NCBI RefSeq assembly: GCF_001187865.1
Contig: NZ_LGIT01000009.1
Span: forward strand, 186,001-250,000
DNA length: 64,000 nt
Source of the DNA: Klebsiella sp. RIT-PI-d
Lineage (GTDB): Bacteria; Pseudomonadota; Gammaproteobacteria; Enterobacterales; Enterobacteriaceae
Reading direction: 5' to 3'
In this document: positions 1 through 12,105 of the stretch, piece by piece
Position numbering within the stretch: position 1 is the first letter of the stretch
Layout: the number at the start of each line of letters is the position of its first letter
Program-made: the position numbers and the translations under genes
Notes under the pieces: generated by a model
Told to the model about the DNA's origin: nothing
The model's input: the letters and a program-made list of their open reading frames with translations, nothing else
The model's database searches: none

Positions 1-2258
<2,258 letters not shown>

Positions 2259-2277
2259 TTAACGGCTCCTGTTTAAA

Positions 2278-3471
2278 TTATGACTTAGGTTGTTCTGACT
2301 GAGCGGCGTCCGGCGCTGGCTCTTTTTTGTCAGCAGTCGCTTCCTGGGCTTTAACCTGAGCGCCCGGACGCACTTTTTGCAGACCTGTCACAATCACGCG
2401 GTCGCCGGTCTTTAAACCGTCAGTCACCAGCCATTTATCGCCAATTGCCTGTGCCGTTTTGATCTGGCGAACTTCAACTTTATCGCCTTCACCAACGACC
2501 ATTGCCGTTGCGTCACCGCGCGGCGTACGGGTAACGCCTTGCTGAGGAACCAACAGCGCATCAGGGTTAATCCCTTCTTCCAGACGCGCACGGACAAACA
2601 TTCCCGGCAGCAGAGCTTCGTCAGGATTAGGAATAATGGCGCGCAGCGTAATAGAGCCGGTCGTCTGATCAACTGAAACATCCGAAAACTCCAGCGTACC
2701 GGTCTGGGCATACGCTTTACCATCAGAACCGATAACCTGTACCTTCGCTTTGCCGTTCTCCTGCTTCAGCGTGCCGTTGGCCATTTCCTGACGTAGACGC
2801 AGGAAATCATTGCTCGACTGTGTGACATCAACATAAATCGGGTCCAGCTGCTGCACGGTTGCCAGCGCGTTAGTCTGTCCATTCTGGACCAGCGCACCTT
2901 CGGTCACGGCAGATTTACCAATACGACCGCTGATAGGAGCCGTTACTTTGGTATAGGCGAGGTTAATGCGTGCGGTCTCTACTGCCGCTTTAGCGGCAAC
3001 CACGGCTGCATTCGCCTGCTGATAATCTGCCTGCGCGGTATCGAAATCCTGCTTGCTGATATATTGTGTACCGATCAACTTCTGATAGCGATCAACGGTA
3101 ACCTGAGCAATTCTTGCCGCTGCCTGCGCTTTGGCCAGATCCCCTTTCGCACTTTCGTATGAAGCCTGGTAGGTGGCTGGATCAATCTGATAAAGCGAGA
3201 CACCTGCTTTAACATCGCTACCTTCAGTAAAGTTACGTTTCAGGATAATACCGCTAACCTGAGGACGAACTTCCGCAATGCGATATGCGCTGGTGCGGCC
3301 CGGTAACTCGGTTGTTATTTGTAGAGGTTCAGATTTGAGCGTGACGATACCGACTTCCGGCATCTGCTGGGCTCCTTGTTGTTCCTGTTTGTCGTCACAT
3401 CCTGTTAGCGCTAAGCTGCCTGAAAGCATCAGAACGACCGCCAGAGGCGTAAACCCTCTGTTTTTGTTCAT
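2278..3471 (-). CDS. acrA: AcrA periplasmic adaptor lipoprotein of the AcrAB-TolC pump
   Basis: Membrane-fusion protein that bridges AcrB and TolC across the periplasm. It has 397 residues, the E. coli length. The N-terminus is a lipoprotein signal with the lipobox LTGC at about residues 22-25, so the mature protein should be lipid-anchored. A lipoyl/barrel-sandwich domain flanks an alpha-helical hairpin (about residues 100-170, rich in Ala, Gln and Lys). Beta-barrel and membrane-proximal domains follow, with the family sequence LLPGMFVRARLEEG. It is first in the leftward acrAB operon and divergent from acrR. Confidence 0.98.
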   Translation of the reverse strand: MNKNRGFTPLAVVLMLSGSLALTGCDDKQEQQGAQQMPEVGIVTLKSEPLQITTELPGRTSAYRIAEVRPQVSGIILKRNFTEGSDVKAGVSLYQIDPATYQASYESAKGDLAKAQAAARIAQVTVDRYQKLIGTQYISKQDFDTAQADYQQANAAVVAAKAAVETARINLAYTKVTAPISGRIGKSAVTEGALVQNGQTNALATVQQLDPIYVDVTQSSNDFLRLRQEMANGTLKQENGKAKVQVIGSDGKAYAQTGTLEFSDVSVDQTTGSITLRAIIPNPDEALLPGMFVRARLEEGINPDALLVPQQGVTRTPRGDATAMVVGEGDKVEVRQIKTAQAIGDKWLVTDGLKTGDRVIVTGLQKVRPGAQVKAQEATADKKEPAPDAAQSEQPKS

Positions 3472-3558
3472 AAGTAAACCTCAAGTGTCCGATTTCAAAT
3501 TGATCGATAGCACACGCTATCAACCCATTGCTGCGTTTCTATTATCGTCGTGCTATGG

Positions 3559-3582
3559 TACATACATTCACAAATGTATGTA
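3559..3582. promoter_or_regulatory. AcrR operator between acrA and acrR
   Basis: A 24-bp near-perfect palindrome with arms TACATACATT and AATGTATGTA separated by four bases (CACA). It is essentially the known AcrR site of E. coli and lies in the 139-bp divergent acrA/acrR intergenic region, 28 bp before the acrR start. AcrR binding here would repress acrAB and its own gene. The palindrome is seen directly; the assignment rests on the known E. coli operator. Confidence 0.9.
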
Positions 3583-3610
3583 AATCTGACCTCTGTAAAT
3601 TCACCTGCTT

Positions 3611-4252
3611 ATGGCACGAAAAACCAAACAACAAGCACTGGTAACACGTCAACATATTCTTGACGTCGCGATGCGTCTGTTTTCGCAGCAGGGCGTTTCT
3701 GCAACCTCGCTGGCTGAAATTGCCAAATCAGCAGGGGTGACGCGCGGTGCCATCTACTGGCATTTCAAAAACAAATCTGAACTATTCAGTGAAATATGGG
3801 AATTATCAGAGTCCAGCATTGCCGACCTCGAGGTTGAGTATCAGGCAAAATTCCCTGACGATCCACTGTCCGTGCTACGAGAAATATTAATTTATGTTCT
3901 CGAAGCGACGGTGATAGTCGAGCGGCGGCGCTTAATGATGGAAATAATCTTCCATAAATGTGAGTTTGTGGGTGAAATGGCGGTGGTTCAACAGGCCCAG
4001 CGTAGTCTCTGCCTTGAGAGTTACGATCGGATTGAACAAGCGCTAAGCCGTTGTATGGTATCAAAAATGCTGCCCGAAAACTTGCTCACTCGCCGCGCCG
4101 CGATTCTGATGCGCTGCTATATTTCCGGCATTATGGAAAACTGGCTTTTTGCGCCGGACTCGTTCGATCTTAAAAACGAAGCGCGAGACTTCGTTGCCAT
4201 CCTGCTGGAAATGTATCAGCACTGCCCGTCGCTGCGCGCCCCCACCGCCTGA
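3611..4252 (+). CDS. acrR: AcrR, TetR-family repressor of acrAB
   Basis: Local ligand-responsive repressor of the AcrAB pump. It has 213 residues against 215 in E. coli. The N-terminal TetR helix-turn-helix is clear ([19 protein letters not shown], then [20 protein letters not shown], residues about 15-55), followed by the helical drug-binding and dimerisation domain. It is divergent from acrA with the operator between them. The reading frame is intact, so nothing here suggests the loss-of-function changes often linked to pump overexpression. Confidence 0.97.
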   Translation: MARKTKQQALVTRQHILDVAMRLFSQQGVSATSLAEIAKSAGVTRGAIYWHFKNKSELFSEIWELSESSIADLEVEYQAKFPDDPLSVLREILIYVLEATVIVERRRLMMEIIFHKCEFVGEMAVVQQAQRSLCLESYDRIEQALSRCMVSKMLPENLLTRRAAILMRCYISGIMENWLFAPDSFDLKNEARDFVAILLEMYQHCPSLRAPTA

Positions 4253-4360
4253 TACCCACTATTTTTCCAGGGGATGCTACTCTGCCTTCCGGCGGCGTGA
4301 TATTCTTCGCCCGCACCCATCCCCGGTACAACCGGTTTATTAATCACTCACGCTACTACT

Positions 4361-7300
4361 ATGCTACGCAACGTAAATATATTAAAAACGGCCGGGCTAT
4401 TGCTGCTGGCATGGACGCTTTTGTTTGGCGTTTTTTTTGCAGCTCACGCGCGTGCACCGGCCTCAGGCGATGTCATCGACCGCACAGAAATTCAGTCGCA
4501 ACTCTCCGCGCTTAATAAGCAAAAAGATCTTTCTGCTCAGGATAAACTTATTCAGCAGGATCTGACTGAAACACTGGATATCCTTGATAAAATTGAGCGG
4601 GTGAAAGCCGAAACGGCCCAGTTTCGTCAGCGCGTCGCGCAGGCTCCGGAAAAAATGCGTCAGGCAGCAGATGGCCTTAGCGTACTCAACGATAAAGACA
4701 GCGACGACGAAACCCGAAAAACGCTGGAAACATTATCATTACGCCAGCTCGAAGCCCGGCTGGCGCAAACGCTGGATGAATTGCAGACGGCGCAAAACGA
4801 TCTGGCCAATGACAACAGTCAGCTGGTGGCGCTACAAACCCAGCCAGAACGCGTGCAGAACGCTATGTTCAATGCGTCTCAGCAGCTTCAGCAGATCCGC
4901 AATCATCTCAATATCTCTGGCGAGGGCGCCTTACGCGCCTCGCAGCACACTTTACTGACGGCGCAGCAGGCGCTGCTCAATGCGCAAATTGAGCAGCAGC
5001 GTAAAAGTCTGGAAGGTAACACCGTTCTTCAGGATACCCTGCAAAAGCAGCGTGATTACGTCACCGCCAACAGTACCCGGCTTGAGCATCAGTTGCAGCT
5101 ATTGCAGGAGGCGGTAAACAGCAAGCGTTTAAGCCTGACTGAGAAAACGGCGCAGGAAGCCATTTCATCGGATGAGACCAGCCGTATCCAGGCTAATCCG
5201 CTGGTAAAACAGGAACTGGAGATTAACCATCGACTCAGCGAGCGCTTAATCCAGGCCACGCAAAACGGGAACGATCTGGTACAGCAAAATATTCGGGTGA
5301 AAAACTGGCTCGATCGCGCATTACAGTCTGAGCGCAATATTAAAGAGCAGATCGCCGTTCTTAAAGGCAGTTTGCTGCTGTCACGTATTTTATACCAGCA
5401 ACAGCAGACGCTACCGTCCGCTGATGAACTGGAAGATATGACCAACCGGATTGCCGATTTACGTCTTGAACAATTTGATGTCAACCAGCAGCGCGACGCG
5501 CTTTTCCAGAGCGACGCCTTTGTGGCGAAACTGGAAGAAGGGCATGAAAATGACGTCAATGCAGATGTTCACGATGCGCTTATGCAGGTTGTGGATATGC
5601 GCCGTGAATTGCTGGATCAGCTGAATAAACAGCTCGGCAATCATTTAATGATGGCGATTAACCTGCAAATTAATCAGCAGCAGTTAATGAGCGTTTCCAA
5701 AAATCTGAAAGATATTCTCACACAACAGATTTTCTGGGTTAACAGCAATAAGCCCATGGACTGGGAATGGCTGAAAGCGTTCCCGAAATCAGTTCAGGAC
5801 CAGTTTAGCGCAATGAAAATCACCGTGAACTGGGAGAAAGCCTGGCCTGCGGTGTTTATCGCTTTTCTGGCCGGGCTGCCGTTACTGCTGATGGCAGGCG
5901 TGATCCGCTGGCGTTTACAGTGGCTAAAAGCGCGGCAGGCCAAACTGGCCTCAGAGGTCGGGCAGCTACGTCATGACAGTCAGTTGCATACGCCGAAGGC
6001 CATTCTGATTGACCTGATCCGCGCCTTGCCGGTGTGTCTGATCATCCTGGCGCTGGGGCTTATCCTTCTGAAGATGCAGCTTAGCATCAGCGACATACTG
6101 TGGGCATTCAGTAAAAAGCTCACGATGTTCTGGCTGGTCTTTGGTCTGTGCTGGAAAGTGCTGGAAAAAGATGGCGTGGCCGTTCGCCACTTTAATATGC
6201 CGCCGCTGCTTACCAGCCACTGGCGTCGTCAAATTGTACGCATCAGCCTGGCGCTGCTGCCGCTGCATTTCTGGTCGGTGGTGGCTGAGCTTTCACCGCT
6301 TCACCTGATGGACGATGCGCTGGGGCAACTGGTCATTTTCCTTAATCTGCTGGTTATTACCATCCTGACCTGGCCAGTCTTTGTTGATAGCTGGCGCGAC
6401 AAAGAGTCGCGCGGGATCCGCCTGGTGACCATCACCGTGCTGTCTATCGTTCCTGTTGCGCTGATGATCCTGACCGCGACAGGCTATTTCTATACCACGC
6501 TGCGTCTGGCGGGCCGCTGGATCGAAACGGTCTATCTGGTAATTATCTGGAACCTGCTTTACCAGACCGTGCTGCGCGGATTAAGCGTGGCGGCACGGCG
6601 CATTGCATGGCGACGTGCGCTGGCCCGACGTCAGCATATGACCAAAGAGGGGGCCGAAGGCGCAGAGCCGCAGGAGGCACCGGCAATGGCGCTGGAGCAG
6701 GTAAGCCAGCAAACGCTGCGTATCACGATGCTGCTGATGCTGGCGCTTTTCGCCGTGGTATTCTGGACCATCTGGTCAGATCTAATCACCGTATTTACCT
6801 ATCTGGACAGCATTACGCTGTGGCACTACAACGCCAGCGAAGCCGGTGTCAGCGTGATCAAAAACGTCACGATGGGCAGTTTGCTGTTTGCTTTAGTTGC
6901 CGCGATGGTGGCCTGGGCGTTAATCCGCAACCTGCCTGGATTACTGGAAGTGCTGGTGCTTTCGCGCCTCAACATGCGTCAGGGGGCCTCCTACGCGATT
7001 ACGACCGTGCTGAACTATGCCATTCTGGTCATCGGCACCATGACCGTCTTCGGCTCGCTCGGAGTGTCGTGGGATAAATTACAGTGGCTGGCGGCGGCGT
7101 TATCCGTCGGCCTTGGCTTCGGCTTACAGGAAATTTTCGGTAACTTTGTATCAGGTCTGATTATCCTGTTTGAACGCCCGGTGCGTATTGGCGATACGGT
7201 AACCATTGGTTCTTTTTCCGGCTCGGTGAGTAAAATCCGCATTCGAGCCACCACGATCACCGACTTCGATCGCAAAGAAGTGATTATTCCGAACAAAGCG

Positions 7301-7711
7301 TTCGTCACCGAGCGGCTGATTAACTGGTCGCTCTCCGATACCGTCACCCGCGTGGTGATTAAGCTGGGCGTGGCTTACGGTTCGGATCTGGATAAGGTGA
7401 AGGCGGTATTGCTGAAAGCGGCGAAAGATCACCCTAAAGTGATGCACGATCCCGAGCCGTCCGTATTCTTTACCACTTTTGGTGCCAGTACGCTCGATCA
7501 TGAACTGCGCTTATACGTCAAAGAGCTACGCGACCGCAGTTATACTGTTGATGAGATTAACCGTGCTATCGACAGGTTATGCCGCGAGAACGATATTAAT
7601 ATCGCCTTTAATCAGCTTGAAGTGCATCTGCATAATGAAAAAGGTGACGAGCATCTGGAAGTGAAACGCGATGTACAGGGTGACAATCCGCCGTCAGCCG
7701 CGTTGCCGTAA
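4361..7711 (+). CDS. mscK: MscK (KefA), potassium-dependent large MscS-type mechanosensitive channel
   Basis: Large-family mechanosensitive channel that releases solutes on hypo-osmotic shock and is gated by K+. It has 1116 residues (E. coli about 1120). A signal peptide is followed by a long periplasmic coiled-coil domain, rich in Gln and Leu, to about residue 470. A series of membrane segments comes next, and the C-terminal MscS core includes the pore-helix region LGFGLQEIFGNFVSGLIILFERPVRIGD and the cytoplasmic beta domain. The start at 4361 gives MLRNVNILKTAGLLLLAW, a plausible signal peptide. It stands alone between acrR and a REP element. Confidence 0.96.
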   Translation: MLRNVNILKTAGLLLLAWTLLFGVFFAAHARAPASGDVIDRTEIQSQLSALNKQKDLSAQDKLIQQDLTETLDILDKIERVKAETAQFRQRVAQAPEKMRQAADGLSVLNDKDSDDETRKTLETLSLRQLEARLAQTLDELQTAQNDLANDNSQLVALQTQPERVQNAMFNASQQLQQIRNHLNISGEGALRASQHTLLTAQQALLNAQIEQQRKSLEGNTVLQDTLQKQRDYVTANSTRLEHQLQLLQEAVNSKRLSLTEKTAQEAISSDETSRIQANPLVKQELEINHRLSERLIQATQNGNDLVQQNIRVKNWLDRALQSERNIKEQIAVLKGSLLLSRILYQQQQTLPSADELEDMTNRIADLRLEQFDVNQQRDALFQSDAFVAKLEEGHENDVNADVHDALMQVVDMRRELLDQLNKQLGNHLMMAINLQINQQQLMSVSKNLKDILTQQIFWVNSNKPMDWEWLKAFPKSVQDQFSAMKITVNWEKAWPAVFIAFLAGLPLLLMAGVIRWRLQWLKARQAKLASEVGQLRHDSQLHTPKAILIDLIRALPVCLIILALGLILLKMQLSISDILWAFSKKLTMFWLVFGLCWKVLEKDGVAVRHFNMPPLLTSHWRRQIVRISLALLPLHFWSVVAELSPLHLMDDALGQLVIFLNLLVITILTWPVFVDSWRDKESRGIRLVTITVLSIVPVALMILTATGYFYTTLRLAGRWIETVYLVIIWNLLYQTVLRGLSVAARRIAWRRALARRQHMTKEGAEGAEPQEAPAMALEQVSQQTLRITMLLMLALFAVVFWTIWSDLITVFTYLDSITLWHYNASEAGVSVIKNVTMGSLLFALVAAMVAWALIRNLPGLLEVLVLSRLNMRQGASYAITTVLNYAILVIGTMTVFGSLGVSWDKLQWLAAALSVGLGFGLQEIFGNFVSGLIILFERPVRIGDTVTIGSFSGSVSKIRIRATTITDFDRKEVIIPNKAFVTERLINWSLSDTVTRVVIKLGVAYGSDLDKVKAVLLKAAKDHPKVMHDPEPSVFFTTFGASTLDHELRLYVKELRDRSYTVDEINRAIDRLCRENDINIAFNQLEVHLHNEKGDEHLEVKRDVQGDNPPSAALP

Positions 7712-7712
7712 T

Positions 7713-7807
7713 GCCTGATGGCACTCCGCTTATCAGGCCTGCGGTTTTTGATACGACGTTGATAGTAGCAAACGTGCAGGCCGGGTAAGGCGCAGCCGCC
7801 ACCCGGC
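7713..7807. repeat. Pair of REP-like palindromes (BIME-type element) after mscK
   Basis: Two palindromes lie in the mscK/rsmS convergent gap. The first has arms GCCTGAT (7713-7719) and ATCAGGC (7732-7738). The second has arms GCCGGGT (7780-7786) and ACCCGGC (7801-7807) with a GGCG/CGCC inner stem. Both resemble the enterobacterial REP consensus and could stabilise or end the two converging transcripts. Confidence 0.75.
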
Positions 7808-7850
7808 ATTGTCGTCATCAGGTCTTATCTGTCAGGCAACAAACCCAGCG

Positions 7851-8015
7851 CTACGCATCGCTGGCGTTGTCTGACAGCGCAACTTTATTCTCAAAATCGC
7901 GCTGCACAATAGCCAGCGCTTTTAATACCGTGCGGGGCGCTATCGCATGTTCCTCCAGCAGCATGATCAAATCGACGGCCAGTTTTACCTCATCGGCGGC
8001 AGTTTCCAGTGACAT
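7851..8015 (-). CDS. rsmS: RsmS/YbaM family small protein (DUF2496)
   Basis: A 54-residue protein starting [22 protein letters not shown] and containing [20 protein letters not shown], matching E. coli YbaM (53 residues). Its ATG at 8015 lies 15 bp after the priC stop, so the two are co-transcribed as in E. coli. The start is preceded by a GGAG-type ribosome binding site (AAAGGAGAGAAA). The molecular function is not well established; the family is small, acidic and helical. Confidence 0.9.
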   Translation of the reverse strand: MSLETAADEVKLAVDLIMLLEEHAIAPRTVLKALAIVQRDFENKVALSDNASDA

Positions 8016-8030
8016 TTTCTCTCCTTTAAA

Positions 8031-8558
8031 TCAGCGCATCATCCGCGCCAGTATCTGTTCAATATCGGCCAGCGCGCGGCGGCAGCGCTGAAGACGGCCG
8101 GTAAAAGCATCAACTTCACGCGCCAGTCGCTGTTGATCGGCAAGTGTTGTTGCCTGGGCATGTTGCTGGATCCGCTGGGCTTTCATCTCCGTCAGACGGC
8201 GTTCAAATTCCTGATGCTGAAGCCGTTTGCGCTGCCATTTGGTAATACTGGCTGAACCGTTATCCCAGGCGCGTAGCGACCAGCTGGTGGTTTCCCGATT
8301 AATCGCCTCAATCTGGGCGCTAAGGTGCTCCGCCAGCCACGCGACCTGCGGCAACTGCTGCTGTTCAACCGCCCGACACAACTCGTTATAACAAGCTGCG
8401 GCCTCATCAACACAAGCCTGTAATAACGTGCTGCGGGTTTTAAACAGATGGCGATCAAAGCGGGCGCTCAGCGTGGCATACTGTGCCAGCGGAGCCACAC
8501 GGACGCGTAGTTCTTCAAGCTGTTGATGCAGAATATGCAGCAGCCGGGTGGATTTCAC
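8031..8558 (-). CDS. priC: PriC primosomal replication protein N''
   Basis: Accessory replication-restart protein that helps load DnaB at stalled forks. It has 175 residues and starts on GTG at 8558, with GGGGAG placed correctly upstream. The nearby ATG at 8563 is followed at once by a stop codon. The sequence is helical and basic with conserved Trp/Arg patches (SWSLRAWDNGSASITKWQRKRLQHQEFERRL) typical of PriC. It is first of a two-gene leftward operon with rsmS and divergent from ybaN. Confidence 0.93.
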   Translation of the reverse strand: MKSTRLLHILHQQLEELRVRVAPLAQYATLSARFDRHLFKTRSTLLQACVDEAAACYNELCRAVEQQQLPQVAWLAEHLSAQIEAINRETTSWSLRAWDNGSASITKWQRKRLQHQEFERRLTEMKAQRIQQHAQATTLADQQRLAREVDAFTGRLQRCRRALADIEQILARMMR

Positions 8559-8627
8559 CGCATTCTCCCCCTGAAAATTACAACAGCTATGCTACATTAG
8601 CCGTTCAGTTACGTAACGATTCGTACT

Positions 8628-9005
8628 ATGCGACGCACTATTCTACTCATTATTGGCTGGCTGGCGGTAGTCCTCGGGACACTTGGCGTGTTTTTACCGC
8701 TGTTGCCGACTACGCCCTTTATTTTACTTGCGGCCTGGTGCTTTGCGCGATCTTCGCCGCGTTTCCACCACTGGCTTTTGCACCGCTCCTGGTTTGGCGG
8801 CTATCTGCGTCACTGGCAGACCCATCGTGCAATGCCGCCAGGGGCGAAACCGCGCGCCATTATTATGATCCTGCTGACCTTCGCCATTTCGCTGTGGCTG
8901 GTGAAAATGTTGTGGGTTCGCATCCTGCTGCTGGTGATTTTAAGCTGCCTGCTGATATTTATGTGGCGGATCCCGGTGGTTGATGCAAAACAACAAAAGC
9001 ACTGA
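8628..9005 (+). CDS. ybaN: YbaN, DUF454 inner-membrane protein
   Basis: A 125-residue membrane protein of unknown function, the same family and place as E. coli ybaN. It begins MRRTILLIIGWLAVVLGTLG and contains the DUF454 signature LPLLPTTPFILLAAWCFARSSPRFH. Three to four hydrophobic segments are separated by a basic cytoplasmic loop. It is divergent from priC and followed by the apt leader region. Confidence 0.92.
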   Translation: MRRTILLIIGWLAVVLGTLGVFLPLLPTTPFILLAAWCFARSSPRFHHWLLHRSWFGGYLRHWQTHRAMPPGAKPRAIIMILLTFAISLWLVKMLWVRILLLVILSCLLIFMWRIPVVDAKQQKH

Positions 9006-9158
9006 AGAGTAATAATCGCTGTTGCAATTGTCCGTCTCAGCCAGTAAATTCGACCGTTTTCGAGCACATGCGCGCCTGGTCAAAGGTTAAACAAATGTTT
9101 CTTTTGATCTCTTTTCGGCTGCGCGGTGAGTAATACCGTATTAATCAGGCATATATCT

Positions 9159-9710
9159 ATGACCGCAACTGTACAGCAGCTTGAATTTCTGAAAAATAGC
9201 ATCAAAAGCATCCAGGATTACCCAAAGCCTGGCATTCTTTTCCGTGATGTCACCAGCTTGCTGGAAGATCCCAAAGCCTATGCGCTCAGCATCGAATTGC
9301 TGGTTGAGCGTTATAAAAATGCCGGGATCACCAAAGTCGTTGGCACCGAAGCACGTGGCTTTCTGTTTGGTGCACCCGTTGCGCTGGGTCTGAACGTGGG
9401 TTTTGTGCCGGTACGCAAGCCGCGTAAACTGCCGCGTGAAACCATCGCAGAAAGCTATGAACTGGAATACGGCACCGATCAACTGGAAATCCACGTTGAT
9501 GCAATCCAGGCGGGCGACAAAGTGCTGGTGGTCGATGACCTGCTTGCCACCGGCGGCACGATTGAAGCCACCGTTAAGCTTATCCGCCGTCTGGGGGGAG
9601 AAGTGACCGACGCCGCATTCATTATTAACCTGTTCGATCTGGGCGGTGAACCGCGTCTGGAAAAACAGGGCATCACCAGTTACAGCCTGGTATCATTCCC
9701 GGGGCACTAA
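9159..9710 (+). CDS. apt: Adenine phosphoribosyltransferase
   Basis: Purine salvage enzyme making AMP from adenine and PRPP. The ATG at 9159 gives [22 protein letters not shown], exactly the 183-residue E. coli form. An upstream in-frame start at 9126 would add 11 unconserved residues. The PRPP-binding motif [13 protein letters not shown] is present. It is followed by a hairpin and then dnaX, as in E. coli. Confidence 0.98.
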   Translation: MTATVQQLEFLKNSIKSIQDYPKPGILFRDVTSLLEDPKAYALSIELLVERYKNAGITKVVGTEARGFLFGAPVALGLNVGFVPVRKPRKLPRETIAESYELEYGTDQLEIHVDAIQAGDKVLVVDDLLATGGTIEATVKLIRRLGGEVTDAAFIINLFDLGGEPRLEKQGITSYSLVSFPGH

Positions 9711-9719
9711 TCCCTGTCG

Positions 9720-9748
9720 CACAACCTCGCTCAATGGGTGAGGTTGTG
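9720..9748 (+). terminator. Hairpin between apt and dnaX
   Basis: Perfect 9-bp stem, CACAACCTC with GAGGTTGTG, and an 11-base loop, lying 10 bases after the apt stop. No clear T-run follows, so it may attenuate or process rather than fully terminate the apt transcript before dnaX. Confidence 0.55.
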
Positions 9749-9796
9749 ATAGCATTACCCCCTCATGAATCCACCTTCCAGCGTCAGAGCCAGCCA

Positions 9797-11725
9797 ATGA
9801 GTTATCAGGTCTTAGCCCGAAAATGGCGTCCACAAACCTTTGCTGGCGTCGTCGGCCAGGAACATGTGCTGACCGCCCTGGCAAACGGCTTATCGCTAGG
9901 GCGCATTCATCACGCGTATCTGTTTTCCGGCACCCGCGGCGTCGGTAAAACCTCTATCGCCCGTCTGCTGGCGAAGGGGCTTAACTGTGAAACCGGCATC
10001 ACCGCCACGCCGTGCGGCGTGTGTGATAACTGCCGGGAAATAGAGCAGGGGCGCTTTGTCGATTTAATTGAAATCGATGCCGCGTCCCGTACCCGGGTTG
10101 AAGACACCCGCGACCTGCTGGACAACGTCCAGTACGCACCCGCGCGCGGTCGTTTTAAAGTCTATCTTATCGATGAAGTTCACATGCTTTCGCGCCACAG
10201 CTTCAACGCCCTGTTGAAAACGCTGGAAGAGCCGCCGTCGCACGTGAAATTCCTGTTAGCCACCACCGATCCGCAAAAGCTGCCGGTGACTATTCTGTCA
10301 CGCTGCCTGCAATTTCATCTTAAGGCGCTGGATGTCGAACAGATCGGCCATCAGCTTGACTATATCCTTAATGAAGAAAAAATCGTCCATGAGCCACGCG
10401 CGCTTCAGCTTCTGGCGCGGGCAGCGGACGGTAGCCTGCGTGACGCGCTGAGCCTCACCGACCAGGCGATTGCCAGCGGTGACGGGCAGCTTACCGCCGC
10501 CGCCGTCAGTATGATGCTGGGCACGCTGGATGACGATCAGGCGCTATCGCTTATTGAAGCGCTGATCGCTGCCAACGGCGAAAGCGTCATGTCGCTGGTC
10601 AATGATGCGGCGCTGCGCGGTATTGAGTGGGAAGCGCTGCTGGTGGAGATGCAAAGCCTGCTGCACCGTATTGCTATGGTCCAGCTGTCACCTTCCGCAC
10701 TGGGTACGGATATGGCGGCAATTGAGCAGCGGATGCGTGAATTAGCGCGCACCGTGCCGCCTGCGGATATTCAGCTCTATTATCAGACGCTGCTAATTGG
10801 CCGCAAAGAGCTACCCTATGCCCCCGACCGACGAATGGGGGTCGAAATGACGCTCCTGCGTGCGCTGGCATTTCATCCGCAGGCGCCGCTGCCGGAGCCG
10901 GAAGGCGTCCAGCAATCATTTGCCCCGGTCGCGCCAACCGCCGTGTTGTCGCCCGACCAGGTAATACAGCAGCCTGCGCCGCCTCCGGCTGCGCCCGTGG
11001 TTCAGCATGATGCTACCAGCTCTGTTCTGGCGGCCCGCAGCCAGTTGCAGCGTGCTCAGGGAGCAACCAAAGCAAAAAAGAGTGAACCGGCAGCCGCTTC
11101 CCGCGCGCGGCCGGTGAACAACGCCGCGCTGGAAAGACTGGCTTCCGTTTCCGAACGGTTGCAGACGCGTCCGGCGCAGGCGACTCAGGAAGCGGCACCG
11201 GCGAAGAAAGAAGCCTATCGCTGGAAGTCAACTCTGCCGGTCAGCGAGACGGCGAAAGAAATTATTGCCACGCCGAAAGCGTTGAAAAAAGCGCTGGAGC
11301 ATGAAAAAACGCCGGAACTGGCTGAAAAACTGGCGCTTGAAGCCATGGAGCGCGATCCGTGGGCGGCGCAGGTAAAACAGCTTCATCTGCCAAAGCTGGT
11401 AGAGCAGGTGGCGCTAAATGCCTGGAAAGAAGAAAACGGCGAGGCGATCTGCCTGCATTTGCGCTCTGCCCAGCGTCATTTAAACTCTGCTGGCGCGCAG
11501 CAGAAACTCGTTGAAGCAATGAGCACGTTATACGGTAAGCCGGTTGAATTGACTATTATTGAAGATGATAATCCGTCGACTCGTACGCCGCTTGAGTGGC
11601 GTCAGGCTATCTATGAAGAAAAACTCGCGCAGGCGCGCGAGGCGATTACCGCGGATAACAACATCCAGACCCTGCGTCGCTTTTTTGACGCGGATCTGGA
11701 TGAAGAGAGTATTCGCCCCATTTGA
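9797..11725 (+). CDS. dnaX: DNA polymerase III tau subunit (and gamma by frameshift)
   Basis: Clamp-loader ATPase and organiser of the replisome. The full frame gives 642 residues (tau; E. coli 643). The ATG at 9797 ([15 protein letters not shown]) fits the family; an upstream ATG at 9734 would add 21 unrelated residues. The Walker A motif [10 protein letters not shown] lies at about residues 43-52. The zinc site cysteines ([16 protein letters not shown]) and the DEVH Walker B follow. The C-terminal tau-only part, which binds DnaB and the polymerase core, begins after the frameshift site at codons 427-428. It heads the dnaX-ybaB-recR group. Confidence 0.98.
   Translation: MSYQVLARKWRPQTFAGVVGQEHVLTALANGLSLGRIHHAYLFSGTRGVGKTSIARLLAKGLNCETGITATPCGVCDNCREIEQGRFVDLIEIDAASRTRVEDTRDLLDNVQYAPARGRFKVYLIDEVHMLSRHSFNALLKTLEEPPSHVKFLLATTDPQKLPVTILSRCLQFHLKALDVEQIGHQLDYILNEEKIVHEPRALQLLARAADGSLRDALSLTDQAIASGDGQLTAAAVSMMLGTLDDDQALSLIEALIAANGESVMSLVNDAALRGIEWEALLVEMQSLLHRIAMVQLSPSALGTDMAAIEQRMRELARTVPPADIQLYYQTLLIGRKELPYAPDRRMGVEMTLLRALAFHPQAPLPEPEGVQQSFAPVAPTAVLSPDQVIQQPAPPPAAPVVQHDATSSVLAARSQLQRAQGATKAKKSEPAAASRARPVNNAALERLASVSERLQTRPAQATQEAAPAKKEAYRWKSTLPVSETAKEIIATPKALKKALEHEKTPELAEKLALEAMERDPWAAQVKQLHLPKLVEQVALNAWKEENGEAICLHLRSAQRHLNSAGAQQKLVEAMSTLYGKPVELTIIEDDNPSTRTPLEWRQAIYEEKLAQAREAITADNNIQTLRRFFDADLDEESIRPI
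11058..11115 (+). promoter_or_regulatory. dnaX programmed -1 frameshift signal producing gamma
   Basis: All three parts of the E. coli signal are visible. An internal Shine-Dalgarno-like AGGGAG lies at 11058-11063. The slippery heptamer A AAA AAG lies at 11074-11080 in the correct phase (codons 427-428 AAA AAG). A downstream hairpin has outer arms ACCGGC (11086-11091) and GCCGGT (11110-11115). After slipping, the -1 frame reads GAG then TGA (11083-11085), giving a gamma subunit of 429 residues ending in Glu, as in E. coli. Confidence 0.93.
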
Positions 11726-11772
11726 TCGCGCGCTCCGCGTCCGATCGTCAACCGTTAATGAGAGAGAAGCCT

Positions 11773-12105
11773 ATGTTTGGTGGTAAAGGCGGTCTGGGTA
11801 ACCTGATGAAACAGGCCCAGCAGATGCAAGACAAAATGCAAAAAATGCAGGAAGAAATCGCGCAGCTGGAAGTGACTGGCGAATCCGGCGCGGGGCTGGT
11901 GAAAGTGACCATTAACGGTGCGCATAACTGCCGCCGTGTGGAAATCGATCCCAGCCTGCTGGAAGACGACAAAGATATGCTGGAAGATCTCGTCGCTGCG
12001 GCGTTCAACGATGCGGCACGCCGTATTGAAGAAACCCGGAAAGAGAAAATGGCTTCTGTCTCCTCAGGTATGCAGCTGCCGCCTGGCTTTAAGATGCCGT
12101 TCTGA
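11773..12105 (+). CDS. ybaB: YbaB/EbfC nucleoid-associated DNA-binding protein
   Basis: A 110-residue, nearly identical homologue of E. coli YbaB (109), a dimeric DNA-binding protein encoded with recR. The ATG at 11773 ([19 protein letters not shown]) is preceded by GAGAGAAG. The N-terminal helix is coiled-coil-like ([19 protein letters not shown]). Its TGA overlaps the recR ATG (TGATG), implying coupled translation. Confidence 0.96.
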   Translation: MFGGKGGLGNLMKQAQQMQDKMQKMQEEIAQLEVTGESGAGLVKVTINGAHNCRRVEIDPSLLEDDKDMLEDLVAAAFNDAARRIEETRKEKMASVSSGMQLPPGFKMPF

